Shown here: positions 46,833-50,180 of the stretch, one piece after another
How the letters are laid out: the number at the start of each line of letters is the position of its first letter
Numbering within the stretch: the stretch's first letter is position 1
DNA from: an uncultured Oxalicibacterium sp.
GTDB taxonomy: Bacteria > Pseudomonadota > Gammaproteobacteria > Burkholderiales > Burkholderiaceae_D
Assembly (NCBI RefSeq): GCF_913776015.1
Contig: NZ_CAJYMD010000049.1
Coordinates: forward strand, 1 to 50,180
Length of the DNA: 50,180 nucleotides
Reading direction: 5' to 3'
Notes under the pieces: generated by a model
What the model saw: the letters and a program-made list of their open reading frames with translations, nothing else
The model's database searches: none
Told to the model about the DNA's origin: nothing
Program-made: the position numbers and the translations under genes

Positions 46833-48074
46833 TCAGAGCTTGCCGAAAATCAGCGTACCGTTGGTGCCGCCGAATCCGAAGTTGTTCTTCATGGCATATT
46901 CGATCGGCATCGACCGGGCCGTATTGGCGCAGTAATCAAGATCGCATTCCGGATCCTGATTTAGGATATTGATGGTAGGCGGCGAGATCTGGTGATGTAC
47001 CGCCAACACCGAAAATACCGACTCCAGACCACCCGCACCACCCAGCAAATGACCGGTCATCGATTTGGTCGAATTGACAGTCAATCTGTAGGCATGATCA
47101 CCGAACGCTGCCTTGACGGCATCGGTTTCGTTCTTGTCCCCCAGCGGCGTCGACGTGCCGTGCGCGTTCAGGTACTGCACCTGATCGGGGTTGATTTCCG
47201 CATTCTTGAGCGCATTGCTCATGCTGCGACGCGGACCATCCATGTTCGGAGCAGTGATGTGATAAGCATCGCCACTCATGCCGAAACCTACCAGCTCCGC
47301 ATAGATTTTCGCACCGCGTGCCTTGGCATGCTCATACTCTTCCAGCACCATGACGCCAGCGCCTTCACCGAGTACAAAACCGTCGCGATCCTTGTCCCAC
47401 GGACGCGATGCCGTGGCCGGATCGTCATTGCGTGACGACAGCGCGCGCGCTGCCGCAAAGCCGCCAACACCAAGAGGAGAAATCGTCGACTCCGCACCGC
47501 CTGCGATCATGACGTCAGCATCACCGTATTCGATCAGACGACCGGCAGCGCCGATCGAATGCAAACCGGTGGTGCACGCCGTGACGATGGCCAGATTTGG
47601 TCCCTTCAAACCATACGCGATGGAAAGGTGCCCGGAAATCATGTTGATGATCGATGCCGGCACGAAGAACGGGCTGATACGACGCGGGCCGCGATTGTTC
47701 AGCTCGGCGTGCGTTTCCTCAATCATCGGCAGCCCGCCGATACCCGAACCGACCATGACGCCAATACGCTCAGCGTTTTCTTCCGTGACTTCCAGCCCAC
47801 TATCCTTGAAAGCCTGCATGCCTGCCGCAATGCCGTAATGAATGAAAGTATCCATATGGCGTGCTTCCTTGGCAGGAATATAGTCATCGATAGCAAAGTC
47901 TTTGACTTCACCAGCGAAACGGGTGCTGAAAGGCGAGGCATCGAACTTGGTAATGGTGGCGATACCGGATTGACCGGCAATCAGTGTCTTCCATGCCTCA
48001 TCGACAGTATTGCCGATCGGGGACACACAACCCAGTCCCGTAACGACAACACGACGTTTACTAGAGCGGCTCAA
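46833..48074 (-). CDS. fabF: Beta-ketoacyl-ACP synthase II
   Basis: FabF elongates acyl-ACP with malonyl-ACP in type II fatty acid synthesis. The 413-residue protein has the Cys-His-His active site: Cys167 ([11 protein letters not shown]), His305 ([11 protein letters not shown]) and His342 ([11 protein letters not shown]). Start ATG 48074 lies 30 bp behind acpP and is followed by a terminator at the gene end. Length and motifs are standard. Confidence 0.97.
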   Translation of the reverse strand: MSRSSKRRVVVTGLGCVSPIGNTVDEAWKTLIAGQSGIATITKFDASPFSTRFAGEVKDFAIDDYIPAKEARHMDTFIHYGIAAGMQAFKDSGLEVTEENAERIGVMVGSGIGGLPMIEETHAELNNRGPRRISPFFVPASIINMISGHLSIAYGLKGPNLAIVTACTTGLHSIGAAGRLIEYGDADVMIAGGAESTISPLGVGGFAAARALSSRNDDPATASRPWDKDRDGFVLGEGAGVMVLEEYEHAKARGAKIYAELVGFGMSGDAYHITAPNMDGPRRSMSNALKNAEINPDQVQYLNAHGTSTPLGDKNETDAVKAAFGDHAYRLTVNSTKSMTGHLLGGAGGLESVFSVLAVHHQISPPTINILNQDPECDLDYCANTARSMPIEYAMKNNFGFGGTNGTLIFGKL

Positions 48075-48104
48075 GCAATTCTCCTGGAGTCGTGCAAAAC
48101 AGAA

Positions 48105-48344
48105 TTAGGCTTTGACGTGTGCCTTGGCGTAATCGATCGCCTGCTGCACAGTGGTGATTTTCTCGGCTTGTTCGTCAGGAATTTCCATTTCGAATTCGTC
48201 TTCGAGTGCCATGACGAGTTCAACGGTATCCAGAGAATCGGCACCCAAATCGTCAACGAAAGACGATTCGATCTTGATGTCTGCTTCAGCGACGCCCAGT
48301 TGTTCAGCGACGATTTTCTTAACGCGTTGTTCGATGTCCGACAT
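48105..48344 (-). CDS. acpP: Acyl carrier protein
   Basis: AcpP carries growing acyl chains on a phosphopantetheine arm. The 79-residue acidic protein has the attachment Ser in [15 protein letters not shown], close to residue 38. ATG at 48344 follows GGAG and gives the normal length; open frame upstream adds four residues. It has a 130-bp gap from fabG, larger than other gaps in the operon and probably including a separate promoter, as in E. coli. Confidence 0.98.
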   Translation of the reverse strand: MSDIEQRVKKIVAEQLGVAEADIKIESSFVDDLGADSLDTVELVMALEDEFEMEIPDEQAEKITTVQQAIDYAKAHVKA

Positions 48345-48472
48345 GTTTAACTCCAATGAGTGGTTACAGAAAGTGCGCGCATTTTAGCAGGTTTGCGCAC
48401 CGATAATTCACTTTCGGCTTTTGTTGTGAAGAAAGTTAAAACAGCAGCCAAAAGCACCTAAATCAATACAAC

Positions 48473-49213
48473 TTAGCTCATGTACATACCGCCGTTGACA
48501 TGCAACGTGGTACCAGTGATATAGCCGGCTTGCGGTGAAGCCAGGAAGGCAACGGCGGCAGCGATATCTTCCGGCTCACCGAGGCGCCCAAGAGGAATTT
48601 GCTGCTTCAATGCGCCGATCTGATCTTCGGTGAGTACCTTGGTCATATCGGTATCGATGAAGCCAGGCGCAATGCAGTTGACCGTGATATTACGGCTGCC
48701 GATTTCACGTGCCAGCGCACGGCTCATGCCGGCAACGCCTGCCTTGGCAGCAGCGTAATTCATCTGCCCCGGATTGCCGGCCGAGCCGACCACCGAGGTG
48801 ATGTTGATAATGCGACCGTTCTTGTTTTTCATCATGCCGCGCAAGACAGCACGCGACAGGCGCGCGACCGCAGTCAGGTTGGTGGAAATCACGCTGTCCC
48901 ACTCTTCGTCCTTCATGCGCATCGCCAGTTGGTCCTGGGTAATGCCGGCGTTGTTGACGAGAATGGTGACCGTGCCGATCTCTTTCTGGATTTCATCGAT
49001 GACAGCAGCCGAACGCGCTGCATCATTCACATCCAGCACGATGCCTTTGCCATCAGCGCCAAGATAGTCGGAAATTGCAGCAGCGCCCGATTCTGAAGTC
49101 GCCGTACCGACGACCTTGGCGCCCTGCTTTACCAGTTCTTGCGTGATCGCACGACCAATGCCGCGCGAGGCTCCTGTTACGAGAGCGACCTGACCTGCGA
49201 GTTGCTTATCCAT
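48473..49213 (-). CDS. fabG: 3-oxoacyl-[acyl-carrier-protein] reductase
   Basis: FabG reduces 3-oxoacyl-ACP with NADPH. The 246-residue short-chain dehydrogenase has the cofactor motif TGASRGIG (13-20), NNAG (87-90) and catalytic Asn112, Ser140, Tyr153 and Lys157 (NYAAAKAG). ATG at 49213 overlaps the fabD stop by 8 bp and matches the family length; the longer open frame is inside fabD. Confidence 0.97.
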   Translation of the reverse strand: MDKQLAGQVALVTGASRGIGRAITQELVKQGAKVVGTATSESGAAAISDYLGADGKGIVLDVNDAARSAAVIDEIQKEIGTVTILVNNAGITQDQLAMRMKDEEWDSVISTNLTAVARLSRAVLRGMMKNKNGRIINITSVVGSAGNPGQMNYAAAKAGVAGMSRALAREIGSRNITVNCIAPGFIDTDMTKVLTEDQIGALKQQIPLGRLGEPEDIAAAVAFLASPQAGYITGTTLHVNGGMYMS

Positions 49214-50144
49214 TATTGATTGCCTCCAAAACAGCTTCCAGAGATGCCTGATCGACGATAGCGTGGCCGGCGATTTCACCGTTGATACGCTTAACCAAAC
49301 CAGCCAGCACTTTGCCTGGACCGCACTCGACCACATCGGTTACGCCATCTGCCGCCATTTTCTGGACGGTTTCCACCCAGCGAACCGGGCTGGCAGCCTG
49401 ACGCACGAGCGCATCCTTGATGCCATCGACATCATTGACGATCGCGACGTCAACGTTATTGATCAAAGGAATTTGCGGCGCGCTGAAGGACAGTGGCGCC
49501 AGATAGTCACGCAGACGATCCGAAGCCGGTTTCAGCAACGAGGAATGGAATGGTGCCGAGACCGGCAGTGGCAATGCGCGTTTTGCGCCTTTTGCCTTGG
49601 CCGCTTCGCAAGCGCGCTCGATGGCCGCCTTGGTGCCCGCGATCACGACTTGTGCAGGCGCATTGAAATTGACCGCTTCGACAACCTCGCCTTGCGCCGC
49701 TTCAGTACATGCCGCGAGAACGTCCGCATCCGACAAACCAAGGATGGCAGCCATGCCACCATAACCGACCGGCGTGGCTTCCTGCATTGCCTTGGCGCGA
49801 AAACGCACGAGCGGCACCGCATCCTTGAATGCGATGACACCGGCAGCGACTAATGCCGAATATTCCCCCAGGCTATGTCCAGCCACGACTGCAGGCGCCT
49901 TGCCACCAGCGGCAATCCATGCTCGATACATGGCAACCGCAGCCGTCAACATGACGGGTTGCGTATTGGTGGTGAGATCGAGATCTTCCTTCGGACCTTC
50001 GGCAATCAGTTTGGCAAGATCGAACTGCAAGGCATCGGATGCTTCGGCGAGTGTCTGCTGCACTACGGCATTGTCGGCAAAACCATTCAACATGCCGATG
50101 GCTTGCGAACCCTGCCCCGGGAAAACGAATGCAAATTTAGTCAT
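49206..50144 (-). CDS. fabD: Malonyl-CoA:ACP transacylase
   Basis: FabD loads malonyl groups on AcpP. The 312-residue protein begins MTKFAFVFPGQGSQAIGM, with nucleophile Ser91 in GHSLGEYSAL, a His in VSAPFHSSLLKPA and the C-terminal VECGPGKVLAGLVKRI. It overlaps fabG by 8 bp. Upstream sequence to the window edge is short; fabH is expected beyond it but cannot be seen. Confidence 0.97.
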   Translation of the reverse strand: MTKFAFVFPGQGSQAIGMLNGFADNAVVQQTLAEASDALQFDLAKLIAEGPKEDLDLTTNTQPVMLTAAVAMYRAWIAAGGKAPAVVAGHSLGEYSALVAAGVIAFKDAVPLVRFRAKAMQEATPVGYGGMAAILGLSDADVLAACTEAAQGEVVEAVNFNAPAQVVIAGTKAAIERACEAAKAKGAKRALPLPVSAPFHSSLLKPASDRLRDYLAPLSFSAPQIPLINNVDVAIVNDVDGIKDALVRQAASPVRWVETVQKMAADGVTDVVECGPGKVLAGLVKRINGEIAGHAIVDQASLEAVLEAINNG

Positions 50145-50180
50145 GCTCTCTCTGTCTACTTTTTTATGGAAATGTCGATT

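Overview
The window reads as chromosomal DNA of a betaproteobacterium of the Oxalobacteraceae. The gene order fabD-fabG-acpP-fabF ... rpoE-rseA-rseB-mucD ... lepA-lepB-DUF4845-rnc-era-recO-pdxJ-acpS-nagZ-uvrC-pgsA is typical of Burkholderiales. The moderate GC content, judged by eye, and the protein style fit Herminiimonas or a close relative; that genus is an inference, not something the sequence proves.

Region 1 (1-14051, minus strand) is a complete type I secretion (T1SS) locus for a giant RTX-repeat adhesin. Transcription order is outer-membrane TolC-like protein, MotB/OmpA-like protein, HlyD-type adaptor, MotA/TolQ-like protein with a long tail, ABC ATPase, then the adhesin, whose 3' end lies outside the window (at least 2227 residues are visible). 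Pairing a T1SS with a MotA/MotB-like proton channel recalls SiiA/SiiB of the Salmonella SPI-4 giant-adhesin system. The adhesin carries 60-72-residue calcium-binding-type repeats, part of which form exact 341-residue higher-order repeats. A good sigma-54-like -24/-12 element lies upstream of the operon.

Region 2 (14052-20971) is mixed: yaaA, a PIN-domain protein, an enoyl-CoA hydratase-like protein with a histidine phosphatase, a YfcG-like glutathione transferase with pdxY, a DUF1178 protein and an ACR3/SBF-type transporter.

Region 3 (21152-28842) begins at tRNA-Arg(ACG) and holds a short-chain-amide module of lower GC: formamidase fmdA, fmdB and an AmiS/UreI channel. These are divergent from a 1123-residue NCS1-permease/histidine-kinase/receiver fusion and a LuxR-type response regulator. 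A perfect 18-bp palindrome sits in the divergent promoter region. Behind it is decayed DNA with a probable transposase remnant. The likely logic is that the permease-kinase senses or imports a nitrogenous substrate and, through the regulator, controls amide uptake and hydrolysis to ammonia.

Region 4 (28843-31231) holds tRNA-Leu(TAA), tRNA-Cys(GCA), NADP-glutamate dehydrogenase (ammonia assimilation) and two tRNA-Gly(GCC) genes, with clear intrinsic terminators between them.

Region 5 (31291-50144, all minus strand) is conserved housekeeping: fatty acid synthesis, the sigma-E envelope-stress operon (rpoE, anti-sigma rseA, rseB, periplasmic protease), translation factor LepA, signal peptidase, RNase III, Era, RecO, PdxJ, AcpS, NagZ, UvrC and PgsA. 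Terminators after fabF, after mucD and immediately before lepA divide it into transcription units.
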